Below are positions 33,310 through 44,868 of a stretch of DNA of 64,000 nucleotides, piece after piece. The stretch comes from Timema cristinae (taxonomy: Eukaryota; Arthropoda; Insecta; Phasmatodea; Timematidae). The DNA is taken from assembly GCA_039000515.1 (NCBI GenBank), contig JBCFYV010000012.1, forward strand, positions 31,798,821 through 31,862,820, given 5' to 3'. Within the stretch, counting starts at the first letter, position 1. Each line of letters starts with the position of its first letter. The notes under the pieces are model-generated. The model had not been told where the DNA came from, did not search any database, and saw only the letters and a list, made by a program, of their open reading frames with translations. The position numbers and the translations under genes were made by a program.

Positions 33310-34950
33310 TTTTCCGGAAACAAATTGAAATAATTTTTCTATTTTTTTTGCGGAAATTTTTTTTTGTATTTTTCCCTTAATGACTTCCATAGATGTTTTA
33401 TTTAATTTAAAATTATTCATATTACTGTTATTTTTTCAGGCATTTTAAAAAAGAACCGCAGCATTTTCTAAGCTTTTTTAAGATATGTTCCTAACATTTC
33501 AAAAAATCTAATTTTACTAAACAAGTTTTCAGAAAAAAAATCGTTACGATCTTCTAAGTTTTTTTTAGAAAATTTTAAAATTGGAAGATGTGATGTCAAT
33601 CATAGTTAAATTATTTTGAGAATTTTGAAGTTTATGAAAAGCTGCTTTGGCTTGAAACCCGAGAAGTTGTCTTAAAAGTCTGATTGAAATTTAGTTCGAA
33701 TAAAATCATAATTCTGTGTGCATTTCTGTTTATAGCTTTTCATTAGATTATGTTTATTTCATTAATATTTCAAATGGTTTTATAAAATTTGAACAATATT
33801 GAAAAAAGGGAAGCGTTTGATTTTACTCTTCATCAGTTTCAAAAATTTTTTTCGATCAATTTTGGGCGTTGTCTTTTTTGGCCAGGGAAATTCAAAATTT
33901 TCTGCAGGGATAAAAATTTATAATTCTCTTGAGAGAAGGAGATAGTAAAATAAGTCGCATGTGTGCATGTCACAATAGCTAAACCCATTTTAAGGACAGC
34001 TCAGTTCAAGTAAAAATTACCCCCAAAATTGGGAATTTCAAGGTCCCACGGAGAACGTTAAATTTTAGCTCAGAAATCTGGACGTGCCGCAAAAGTCGGG
34101 ACGTCTGACAACATTGAAAGTGATTAAGATATGATTCTTTTTACCTTTTTTCAGCTCAATTTGGAATTTAAGCACTTTTTTTAAGGTGCACTTCCACAGG
34201 GCTATTTTAACCTAACGTTCAAAACGCGGCAGTTTTAAGCGGTAAGAACACCTACAAAGGAAGTAAAATAGAGGGAGTTTTTTCTTCCACCAGCATCTCT
34301 CAGTTATAGGCTTACACTGAAAGTTTGTACCGTCAACTTCCGGAAACATCCACAAACGACTGTTAACAGTTTGACGTCGCACGCGCGTTAAGGCGCTAGA
34401 ACAGTATATCTTACATTCATAAACGCCAAAAACCAATTTGGTTTATAGCATTACTGGGTTCTGCTTTCCGGCAGTAGGAAATCAAACGGGGGGGAGAGGA
34501 AAATACAATTGGCAATACAATCTTTGTGTTGTGCCCCCCCTCTTAATAAATTACAACAGTTGATTCACAATGATCCATGCTACGGTCCTATACCAGTTAG
34601 GGCCTACTTTTTGTTTTCCGGGCATTTAGGTCTTGATGATAACAATATGAGAATTTTTGGACTTTTCAGAGTGGAAAATGTCAACTTTTAAACTTTGTTA
34701 ATAAGTCCATACATGTATTAAAGGTAATGTAAAATAGTTTTGTGAGCCTTCCAATAAACACCAAACTCGTATAGTGGTAAAGGTTTTGTCAATATTTACC
34801 TAAGCACAACACCTTATAGGCAATATCTCAGCTACACAACACCGTATAGGCAGTTCAGCACAACACTCGCCACGCGTGATTTGGTTATGCCTACGTTCCT
34901 ACGGCCAACAGTCGTAACACCATTGGTTACGTTGGTGCTGTCCGCGTATT
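33310..34950. other. Spacer after the gap, probably error-prone; no gene seen
   Basis: The first several hundred bases are rich in A/T homopolymers and resemble the noisy sequence left of the gap. Two weak open frames (34212-34436 minus, 34509-34691 plus) show no motif. Frames here should not be trusted. Confidence 0.5.
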
Positions 34951-35203
34951 TTTAGCACCGCGTCTTATTGTCTGCTTTGTTTGTACGCCTATGTACTAGA
35001 GTAGTTATACTATTTGGTTAGTGTTGATGAAGGTATAATTTAGAGGAAGTGTACACATATTAACGTGGAGGGAGAGTGGAAAATTACTTTGGAAAAACCA
35101 CCCTCTGTACACCCGACCGGGACTCTAAACCCGATCTTCCTGTCATCGGCAGTCTAGTCCAACACGCGAGTGACACCTTAGACCATGCAGCCACCGAAGC
35201 TGG
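34951..35203 (-). repeat. SINE family B, nearly full length
   Basis: Tail complement 'agcaccgcgtcttattgtc', body 'ggagggagagtggaaaatta', B-box complement decayed ('gggactctaaacccgatc') and head 'ccatgcagccaccgaagc'. Confidence 0.8.
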
Positions 35204-35536
35204 TCTGTCCGCACACCATTAAACGATCGTGTAGTTTTAAAAAAATTTTGTACCCTTCAAGCAGGCGAACACTGTGGCGTATCTCATCACCTAGGAAGAT
35301 TATTCCCTGAGTCCCTCCCCCCCCAACCCCCTTTTTATACCAAATAATAAAGAAATGAGCCGATGCGATGCGTTACGGACAGGTGTACGCAAAACTTTTG
35401 GATGGGTCTGTATTCATGCCTAACGAATAATTAATAACAATTAGTGCATAGCATACAGTGCACAATTCATAGTAAAAATACAACGGTTTACTATGCTACC
35501 TTAGTGATTGAAGTAGTATTTAAATTGATCGCTACC

Positions 35537-35632
35537 CGCTTCAGTGGCCGTATGGTCTAAGGTGCTACTCTCGCAATAGAATAGATTGCCAAAGATGGGT
35601 AGATCGAGGTTAAATCCCAGTCGGTTATATAC
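35537..35632 (+). repeat. SINE family B head fragment
   Basis: 'gcttcagtggccgtatggtc' with the 3' end of the head 'cgaggttaaatcccagtcgg'. The body is missing; it abuts the inverted family A copy. Confidence 0.6.
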
Positions 35633-35647
35633 TCGCTTCGCGGCCCT

Positions 35648-35822
35648 TATTATTATTATTATTATTATTATTAGCACCGCGTCTTACTACCCGTTCGGGT
35701 TATACGCACTTACGCTAATGTGTAATGGTAGGGTGATTGTGAGATGAAATGAAGGACCTACAGTTTAACGTGGAATCCGAACCACGGTGGAGACCTGGCA
35801 TTCCCCACATTCACAAGATGTC
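35648..35822 (-). repeat. SINE family A, tail half, minus strand
   Basis: (TTA)n then 'agcaccgcgtcttactaccc' through 'ccacattcacaagatgtcc'. It is cut where family A normally continues to its tRNA head. Its last 62 bp lie within the 200-bp tandem duplication. Confidence 0.85.
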
Positions 35823-36160
35823 CTTGTTATTCTTTTATTTTCTACTTTCTACCAGATAATTGAGAATCGACCTTATTGACTGGTATGTTTTACATGTTAT
35901 TTCTATTTAAAACACTTAATCGCGTAGAGCTCATTTTTCAAAAACAGTATCAGATTGCTACAGTTTAACGTGGAATCCGAACCACGGTGGAGGCCTGGTA
36001 TTCCCCACATTCACAAGATGTCCTTGTTATTCTTTTATTTTCTACTTTCTACCAGATAATTGAGAATCGACCTTATTGACTGGTATGTTTTACATGTTAT
36101 TTCTATTTAAAACACTTAATCGCGTAGAGCTCATTTTTCAAAAACAGTATCAGATTGCTA
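35761..36160. repeat. 200-bp direct tandem duplication
   Basis: 35761-35960 and 35961-36160 are near-identical (two visible differences: gagacctggcat against gaggcctggtat). The unit joins 62 bp of SINE A to 138 bp of unique sequence ending 'gtatcagattgcta'. Confidence 0.95.
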
Positions 36161-37435
36161 CGTAAAAATGACTTTGATGATTTAAATTTTTATTCACATG
36201 CGTTTTCAATACAAATATATTTGTTGTTAAGAACAACATCGAAAAGCTTGCTTACTAGGCAAATCACATTTCGAATTCTTTTTAAAAGCAGGCTAAGGCA
36301 AAAAAAAAAAAAAATTCTTTCGGTGATCCTATCCCCAAAATCACAAATAATAAATTAAAATAAGTAACAAAATAGAAAATATACAAATAAACCTTAATAT
36401 TTACTATGCGTTGATGATCCTAATCATCCTATAGTATAATCTAAAGTTTGTTTGCTTCTAATATATGTATAGTTAATCTACTATTAGATGTACGGTATTT
36501 AAAATAAAATAACACTACAATAACATAATATAGAACCTGCATTCCAAACAACATTTTCTAAACCAATCGCCATTATGTTATGTTCATTTTTAATGTCACA
36601 TAAATTGTAATTGTAGTAAAACAGATCACTAAATAAATTACACAATTACAAGAGTTTCTCATTGTACGTCAAATAAGTTTTAGTATTGGTATTCAAGTTT
36701 AACATAATGTTTGTTGGACAACTAATTTTGCCCAAATTACATAACATTTCACTATAAAATATTAAATAACATTTTTGCTTTCTTTTTTTATCAACTATAT
36801 AAAACATCTTAAAACTCATACTTTTGTATTGACTGTACATTAGTCAGGCAACATGAAACCCAGATGAAACCTGAAGATTATGTAGCTGTATGTCGATTGT
36901 CAATGTCAGTGCCGACAGGAAGAGCTTATGTTAGGCCTTTAAGTATCGAATTCCATTGCAAGCCGCCAAACACCCGAGTAATTAGTTTCCTTCCAACCGA
37001 TACTCATGGGACTATTCGAGTAAATACTAAATACCCAATACTCATAAATACCCAATACTCAATACTCGATACTCGATTGTACTCGCCTACTCGGACAGCA
37101 GCTAAATACTAGGTTTGACCGTGGTTGGAAAGTGAAAAAATATCGGTCCATCAAAACACTGTGAATACATGTCACAGTGAAAAATCACTAGTATTAATCA
37201 CCGATATTTTAAAATCACAGTCACTGTATTCACTGATATAGTAAAATCACTGTTTTGCCTGTATCTACTAAATAAAGTAACAATTCTAAGCTTTAACTCA
37301 ATGATACGAAACAATGTGACCGTCAAAGAGCAACTATCGCACTCGACAAATACGAGTAAAGTGAAACATTAAATTAAGAAATTTCACTCGCTAATCGCGC
37401 GTAGGTTCACTCGCAGTGAGTAAATTCACTCAGTG
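36161..37435. other. AT-rich spacer with short direct repeats
   Basis: At 37010-37080 'aatactcgatactcgat' and 'atacccaatactca' words recur. At 37140-37260 'aaaatcac'/'tcactgt' words recur. Both resemble subterminal repeats of DNA transposons. No gene. Confidence 0.45.
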
Positions 37436-37439
37436 TAAC

Positions 37440-37560
37440 AAAATGCATTTGAAAAGAAGAATAGTGAGAAATCATGGAAAGGGAGGTGGGGGCAAACACC
37501 TGAGTACACACACTCACAATACGAACCCCGACCTCTCATATCATAGCACAACCAGACAAG
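37440..37560 (-). repeat. SINE family B fragment, highly diverged
   Basis: Complement of the B-box region ('acgaaccccgacctctc') and 'tagtgagaaatcatgg' body relic. Confidence 0.45.
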
Positions 37561-38019
37561 AAAAAAACTGGCGCCTTCTTATGATTTTCCACTAGTGTGT
37601 GTGGGTTGTAACCTTATCCCTCCCCCCTCCATCAACTTCACGTGATGACGACGGAAGACCATCAAGCACCCGGGCACGACGACTGCTCTCCCCCCTGCGG
37701 CTGTTGTCATTTCGCTAACACGAGGACCTCTATATTTGGTAATAACGCACAAACATACCAATGACTACATATGGGAAGCGAGGTCAACACTTGCCATTTT
37801 TAAGTGTCACGTATTTTAAACAAAAAAAATATTATGGATACGAATTTGGAAGAAAGGATCTGTGAACTGGATTTGTTTACTGTTGGTCCCGTGACATTGG
37901 TCCAGTTGTCCATGAAAACCGATGTGGATTCCGTTCGAAGTAAAGTTCCTCGACTTATTTTTAGTAGTAATTCTAACAGCAAGGTTAAATACCCACACCG
38001 ATGTTCACACGGTCATAGT

Positions 38020-38164
38020 TGTCATTCTCTCAATAGACTAGATTGCCTTTGGCGAGGAGGTCGAGATTATATAATACCAGCCGGAAGCATCGGGGATGTT
38101 TTTTACCCAAGTCATTTATCGCCGTGATCATCCCATCCCCTATATCCGCAAATAGGAGTGAAAT

Positions 38165-38199
<35 letters not shown>
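38020..38199 (+). repeat. SINE family B head fragment and poly(A) tract
   Basis: Head 'ctctcaatagactagattgc', 'ggcgaggaggtcgagatta', then 'ataggagtgaaatttct' and a run of 31 A (38169-38199). The 107-residue frame at 37804-38127 reads through this and is not accepted as a gene. Confidence 0.5.
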
Positions 38200-38200
<1 letters not shown>

Positions 38201-38613
38201 CCTTCTTCTTGCTTATTTCTAAAGCAAACCGTTAATAACCTCAGTGTTAAAAGTAAGAATTAAAACCACTAAATTTAATCTGACTTGGAAGAATAAGATT
38301 CAGTCCCTGATCACATAATCTGGGAGGTTATATTACCACAATGTGATCTTTTATCTTATCCCAAGGCGAATACTAGTGCATTTTCTTGAATTTAATACAT
38401 ATAATCATGTTCCTCTAGATTGGATAGTTCTAGTCTCTAATAACCTAGCTAGAATTTAACACTTAAAATACTAATGTTACGGTCACAAGACCTTGAGCCC
38501 GGCCTGTTCAAACTCTCACCCTATATTCAACTGTCTTTAGCACGCCATTTCCCGCAACTCATTAAGGTTATTCGAACACCAAAATTGTATTGGATAATTT
38601 TAACAAGTGTATA

Positions 38614-39036
38614 ATTATAAGCTATACATAGTGAAACAATGATTTAAAACCAGTACACTTCACCAGTTATAATTGGTCAAACTTGCCATTTAATGATTTT
38701 TGCGCACCACAGTAATGTATGGGTCTGAAATTTAGTGTAACCAGGCATACGGTGTTTATTATTACATATTTATAATATTAATATAGGCCTATCATTATAA
38801 AAAATAGTATATATTAATAATGTTTAATTGAATTGATTATAAAAGGAATATTATAAATATTTCATTCGCTACACCTCATATGAATGTCTGGTTATATAAA
38901 ATTTTAGACCCACATATTAACTACTTTTTTACCTTAACAATGGCATGCATAAAGCACAAAATAGCAAGGTTGATCACTTATAACTGGTGAACTGTAATGA
39001 TTTGAAGCCATTGATTCACTATTAAAGCTTATAATC
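38614..39036. mobile_element. ~420-bp foldback MITE
   Basis: The two halves pair over about 150 bp each. The left carries 'ttcaccagttataattggtc' and 'gggtctgaaatttagtgtaa'; the right carries their near-complements ('cacttataactggtgaac', 'tatataaaattttagaccc'). The outermost paired words are 'ttataagct...atagtgaa' and 'ttcactattaaagcttataa'. There is no coding capacity. Confidence 0.75.
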
Positions 39037-40394
39037 TATACTAAAATTATTAAGAGGAAAGATTTGTTTTATTGTTTGTAATGGATAAACTTAAAAAAAC
39101 TACTGGACTGATTTTAAAAATTCTTTCACCAATATAAAGCTACATTATCAGCGAGTAACATAGGCTATTTTGAAAATTTAATTTATTCCTCATAAAAATG
39201 TCGATAGTATATTATATAGTCGTTGGAAAAAAAAGTTGTTGAAGGGAAAGTGGGGTTGGTGAAGGGGGCTGGGGGTAGGGGTGAGGAAAGATATGAAAAT
39301 AGGAGGGAGGATAAAAAGAGGGAGGGGGTTATACAGTGATGGTAGGACTGTATTTTTTTTAAAAATAAGTAAAAAGTTTTGTTTTTATATTGACATGATG
39401 GATGATTCTAAGCTTTGTTTTACAGGATTCTTTACAATATTTTTTACGGGGAAGGGGGCTAGTTAACTATACACTTGTAAAAATTATCCAAAAACATTTT
39501 GATGGGTGAATGGCCTTAAAATAGATTCATCCCCCCTTACCAAGTCCTCTCTTCCCCTTGAGTCATTAGCGCTCCAGCCATTTGGAAGTGTGTCGTACTT
39601 TATCGGGAAGTTCCTTATCTGGCTCGCAGATGGTAATCAATTAGTTGATTGAGGCTACTGCTAACGACGAACTTTGTCAATTTATCTCCCAATTATAACT
39701 GTAGTATTGATCAAACTCTCAGCACAGTGCAATCTCGGAACAAATTATGGATATTATATTGATCTAGCTCGTTTTCACTTCTGAGGAATATAATTTCATC
39801 CGTGGAAAAAGGTACAGGAAGTAGAAATAGGAACATGTGAAAAGTGAAACAATCGTACATACTTTCTCTTAAAGTATATTATAGCTTGGATGGAACTATA
39901 TTTTCAAACTTTCTCAACCTATAATCAAACTGCCAATAGGTAAGTTTTCCTCAGAAAAACAAACAAAATATTTTTGTAACTATATGAAACACACTTTAAT
40001 ATATAAACCTTTGAACAAAATCGTTAAGAGCTATTCAAAAAATATATAAAATGTTCTAAAAACCAGTTAAATGTAAACTACCCCAACTTCTTTTTTTATA
40101 GAAAAACAAAGACATATTATAGGTAAGTTGAACAAAACTTTAAAAATGTTTAAAAAAAATCGGCCATTAGTAAACTACCCTTAATTTTAGAGGTAGAGTT
40201 AAAATTACGATATCTCCTCAAGGTATGGCCATCTTAATATTAAGTTTGAATGAAATCCATCAAACCATTTCGGCTATAGACTAGGTGCAGACGGACGGAC
40301 AGAAGGGACAGACAGGCTATTGTAAAATACTGAGTTCGGGAGCATATACAACATCAAGGTCCATCCCAATCTTGAAGTAAAAAATGTTTGCGAT
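39037..40394. other. AT-rich spacer with dispersed-repeat debris, no gene seen
   Basis: 39037-39180 contains 'attaagaggaaagatttgtt' and 'actactggactgattttaaa', and 40190-40340 contains 'ggtgcagacggacggacag'. These phrases are common in arthropod repeat debris. Confidence 0.4.
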
Positions 40395-40625
40395 CATAAG
40401 ACAATGGGGACTAAGACGTCAGTCTCGTCTGGTATGGTATGCCAGTAACGGAGCAGGTTGAGACACAAATCCCTGCAGGATTTACTGAGGTTTTTCCTAT
40501 ATTGTTTCCCACTCTCTTTCTGCACAAATTCGTATCTATTTCCTCTAAAAATTACCTTCCTAATCCCTAATAAATTATAGTCATTAATGCATGCGTATAC
40601 CTCGAAGAAGTACAATAAGAAAAAA
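40395..40625 (+). repeat. SINE family B, diverged
   Basis: 'gagacacaaatccctgcagg', 'ttttcctatattgtttcccac', 'tctatttcctctaaaaatta' and a degraded tail. Confidence 0.55.
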
Positions 40626-40978
40626 AACACTTCTTTTTTTTTGCAATGGGTGTAACTAGCACGTTAAATTAATATAGACAGGAAGAGAAATAAGCCGGTT
40701 TTTTTTTACAGCAGTTTGATTTCTTAAATGTCAAGAATCTAACAAGGAGTCACTAACTCAGTTATGTTAGGTCTAAATATTCAACTAGGGCCTACACCAT
40801 ACACCGGATGGCGCATAAAGTGTTGACACATTTAGTAGTACTATATATTTACTATTTTTGATACTAAATGAGTCAAATTAAACTTTAAATAGCAACAAAA
40901 GTTTGACAATTTTCTGCAGTTCCTTGATTTTTTTTTAACAATGTCCTGAAGACGGCCACCATTACATGTAACACATTG

Positions 40979-41215
40979 TTAAAGTTCTTTAACCAGCATC
41001 ATAATTATTTCGTTTAAGTTCCTGAATTGTTCTTGGGTGAGTCGCGTGAGATGACTCTCTATAGCATTCCCCACAAGAAAATGTCTGGAGCTGTTGAGTT
41101 TGGTGAACGTGGTGGTCAGACGATGTCCGGAGGTACCCAGGAAACATTTTGAGAAAAACCTCCATTGATGTTCGGAATGTGTTGGCCGTTGCCCATCTTG
41201 CTGGAATGACATACC
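40979..41215 (-). pseudogene. Mariner/IS630-type transposase fragment
   Basis: The minus frame begins MSFQQDGQRPTHSEHQWRFF, matching the FQQDGAPPH block around the second catalytic Asp. Further on, in a shifted frame, PPRSPNSTAPDIFLWGML corresponds to the PPRSPDLTPxDFFLWG block with the third catalytic Asp. About 75 residues remain with at least one frameshift; no TIRs were found. A dead relic. Confidence 0.7.
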
Positions 41216-41968
41216 CTTACAGTAGGTTCATACCTTGCGGTTTACCGAGACGTTTTTCTTGTGTGATTTTCACTGGCATATGCAACGATATAGTATGTTT
41301 CTCACTATACGGTAAAACCCAATGCAGTAAAGAAAACCGAATCGTTTATATTTGCTGTCGTGAGTTGTCACTGAAAACTGTATGCGGCGTACGGTAAAAA
41401 AAAATAAACCGAACCGGTCGCAGTGGCTATAGTATCTAAACGAAAGAATTCACATAGCTCAGTTTTTTATACCATACGCCGCCCGCGCACAGTATGCGGT
41501 GGGAGGGGGTAGGTCAGGCAGTCGCTGCACTTGCTTATCGAAACTTTAACTTCATATGATGCCTTGACAACATATATCACGCTCGATCTTTGGTTCTACC
41601 TACACTAACAAGAGCACTGGAGAAAATTTGACACTAAGACGAGTTAGGAAGAAAGTTTTTTTTAGTGAATAGTAGCGAAAAAAAAATAGCTTTTTTCAAC
41701 GGTAACAAACTTAGGTTTTGGCACAGATTGTTGTAATTTACATGAACGGAACGTTCCATGTCCCTTAAAAGCTGTTTTTGCAATTGAAGCGTAGGCCGTA
41801 ACAACGTTGTAAGCGACAAAATTTTGAAAGTGAGATTTTCATGTAACAAGGTTGTATATGATGCTCTGCGTCCGTTAGTAAGAAAAGATCTCTCATTATT
41901 GGGCTGGTTATACGAGAAAAATGGTGGTGAAATGTTGGCAATCCTGATCTTGGCTGTAACAAGGTTTT

Positions 41969-44222
41969 ATGTACGCCAAAATGGTCGACAGATGTAATGT
42001 CACTCTTACACCATGTGCTCAAAAACATGAAAATCGGGGTAAAAAGAGGAAGAAAAATGTTAGTGAATGGAAGCAAACTATTCGAAAAAGAAATAGGGAT
42101 GCAGGGAAAGAGTATGTGAGTTCCAGAAATGTACAGAAGCCTGCATTATCAACACCAAATGAGGTACGTAAAACAACGTTGTATGTGATTGTGGAATAAC
42201 CTATGAGACTTTCGTGGTGGGTACTGTGTAGTGCCACAAATAAGTAGGGCTGGGCGGGATCCTAAATGGGCGGGAAAATATCGAGAGTTGTAAATGAGGG
42301 GGGGGGGGGAGTTTCCAACTTAAGCCTGTCTATTGTTAGTGAGCCAGACAGAGGGGTTTTAAACTAAAGAACCTTTAAAGGAGTTTTACATCCAAAGAAC
42401 TTTTGAGGGGTTTTAAACCTAGAGAACATTTAATTTAAAGGGGTCCCAAACCTAGCTAACTTTTAAGGGGTCTAAGCTTTTTTTTTAAAAGTCTCACTAC
42501 ACGAGCTCATTGATTAATATACATTTAATAACTCAAATTTGGCATAGATGGCTAAATATTTTTTCATAAATTTAATACGGCACAAATATATGTTTCAGGG
42601 CCGAATTTGCGCTTGCAATAAAGGCTGTTTTGCAAATGAAGTGAGTGCTCAGGAAAAGAAGGACTTATTCGCGAAGTTTCGCTCAATGGACTACAATGCA
42701 CAAACGTCATTTCTAGCCAATAATGTTGTTGAAGTTGTAGAACCAAAAAGGCGGAGAGTAGTAGAAGAAGCAGTATCCCGACGTCAGTGCACGGTTCTTT
42801 ACTGGCTAAAACATGGCATGGGAAAAGTTCGAGTTTGTAAAAAAAAACGTTTGCGACACATTTCAAGTAACTCCTAGACGTCTTCAGTTACTTGTTGATA
42901 AAATCAAGAGCAATACAGAATTAGTTGATAAGCGAGGAGTTCACCATAACCGGCCTCGTAGTGTTGCTGATAGAGTTAAGGACTTAATACACCAACACAT
43001 AGAATCATTTCCAAAGCAAGAAAGTCATTATAGTAGGGAAAAGAGCTCTAAAGACTGCCTTCCTTCGGAGTTAAATCTAAAATTAATGCACAAACTATTT
43101 ACAGAAAAATTTCCTGAATGCAATATTTCACTACGAACATACTCTGATGTATTCCACAGTGATTACAAGCTACGGTTTGGGTTTCCTCGTTCTGACACAT
43201 GTGTAACATGTGATAAGCTCTATGTTAAATTATGCGCATGTGAGGACGAGAAAGAAAGACAGCGCATATTGATAGAAAGTGAACTGCATCACAGGAAAGC
43301 AGAATCTGCTTATAGAAGTTTACAAGAAGATACCAATTTAGCAAAAACAAACCCTCAGTTACATGTTTTGTTTACAGATTTGCAACAGGTCTTGTTTTGT
43401 CCCACTTTGACACACTCATCAGTGTTTTACCAGAGACAATACTCTTCTTACAACTATTGTGTTCACGATGCGGCCACCCAAAACGCTACGATGATGTTAT
43501 GGCATGAATCGATAGGACATAGAGGATCCTGCGAGATAGCATCATGTCTCTTAAAGTATGTAAAGGACAACTTTCAACTATTAGAAGAAGGGTCAGAGCG
43601 AAAACTGGTTGTTTGGTCGGACCGGTGTGTGGGGCAAAATAACAACTACAGAATGCTTGTAATGTTTCAAATCTTAATTTTGTCCAAATACTTTACTCAA
43701 ATTGACCAAAAGTTTTTAACAAGTGGACATAGTTTCCTACCCTGTGACAGGGATTTCTCGCTTATAGAAAAGAGCAAGAAGAGAACAACTATAAATGTGC
43801 CTTTTGACTGGGTAGAAATGATAGTTAACTCACGGCCCAGTAAGCCATTTATGGTTACTCTAATGGAAAGAGAAGATTTCAAAGATTTCACGCCAAACGA
43901 AAAATGTCTGAGGAAAGACTCCTCACTGAAAATAACAGACGTCATGTGGCTACAGATGTCGAATGATGACCCTACTGCAATTCGAGTAAGGAAGTCTCAC
44001 AATGTTCTTCAGCCTTGGATGGCACATTCATTGTGCAAACCCAAGAAAGGAAGGCATGTCCAGAATATTCTTCCGCCATTGTGTGACATTGATCTTTTAA
44101 AGGCAGTTTATCCTATGCCACTTCCTATAAAAGAAGCAAAGAAGAAAGATCTAATGGAAATGTGCCAGTTTCTTTCACCAGAGCACCGAAAGTTCTATAC
44201 AGATCTGTTAGTTGCAACATAA
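41969..44222 (+). CDS. Probable transposase, DUF7869-like protein (two exons, one frameshift)
   Basis: Exon 1 41969-42163 (65 codons; an in-frame TAA lies just upstream, fixing the ATG) ends at GAG|gtacgt. Exon 2 42599-44222 follows 'tgtttcag'. Both junctions are phase 0, removing a 435-bp intron. Exon 1 gives a basic segment (NVSEWKQTIRKRNRDAGKEY). Exon 2 starts GRICACNKGCFANEVS, a Cys cluster. Within the long downstream frame (numbered from 42813) come CVTCDKL (Cys130/133), FTDLQQ (Asp189), WHESIGHRGSCEIASC (230-245), WSDRCVGQNNN (Asp270) and HSFLPCDRDFSLIEK (306-320). This order matches the arthropod family annotated as uncharacterised DUF7869-containing proteins. The spaced Asp/Glu residues suggest an RNase H-like DDE/D core (inference). 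The A9 run at 42839-42847 puts the two exon-2 parts out of frame by one base. Confidence 0.8.
42353..42475. repeat. Imperfect minisatellite inside the intron
   Basis: About four units of 27-33 bp built on 'ggggttttaaacctagagaa' and 'cttttaaggggt'. Lies within the intron of the putative transposase gene, just after a G-run (~42299-42309). Confidence 0.7.
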
Positions 44223-44868
44223 AGTGTTTAGTGTCCATGCAGATGCTACAAAAGTGCCGACACAAACAAGTGTAGTAATAGGCTGTTAGTGTTATTACTA
44301 TGTATATGTAAGTAATATGCATTATTTAATTTTTGACTAAAGCAAGGAGGATTAACACCATGAGTGGGATAATAGAGCATTTTAAAATTACATGTATCCA
44401 AATATTAGACACTGTAAAAGTTATGCCAACAAATTAAACAATATGTTTTAAGCTATACATGTATTTAGTTTGTATTCATATATAATTAAGTAATGTAGTT
44501 TTAAGTTACTCTACACTAATTATAATACTCAAATGTTTTTAAATCATAAAATCTTCAATCCGTAAAGCGTTACAATTTTACTTCTTAGTGCACTACTCTT
44601 TCAAACAATAGGTTTTCGTGTAACAACGTTGTATGTCACTGTACATATAACGTTGTTACATTGCTAATTGCTTTTTTTTGTTGAAAACTCACACATACTG
44701 AAACATACTAACGTAGAACACCTATATAATGACTTATGTATGTGTAATAACTTGCCAAGGATACTTATAAAATGTAGCATTAAATTTGGTCTCCATATTA
44801 GTTTTTCATTGTTTCCCAAAAGTTTTCAAAATGTCGCTTACAACGTTGTTACGGCCTACGCTTCAATT

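Larger units (their letters stand above)
41782..44868 (+). mobile_element. Novel-looking TIR transposon carrying a DUF7869-like gene
   Basis: 41782-41818 and 44832-44868 are perfect 37-bp inverted repeats. Pairing continues inward for about 12 bp after a short indel. The outermost 4 bp on both sides are AATT; being palindromic they may be the target duplication, with the element proper starting GAAGCGTAGGCCG. Inside each TIR is the palindrome ACAACGTTGT (41801-41810, 44841-44850). Further copies or near-copies lie at 41846-41855, 41959-41968, 42173-42182 and 44623-44632, with a partial one at about 44649. The only gene inside is the spliced ORF below. Compact layout and matching ends indicate a cut-and-paste DNA transposon. 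The superfamily is not certain; a 4-bp duplication would fit Sola-like elements. Confidence 0.85.

Noticed and set aside
33057..33420. Frames spanning the run of N
   Set aside because: They cross an assembly gap of unknown size and error-rich flanks.
37804..38127. 107-residue plus-strand frame
   Set aside because: The second half is SINE B head sequence; the first half has no recognisable motif and a competing frame on the other strand.
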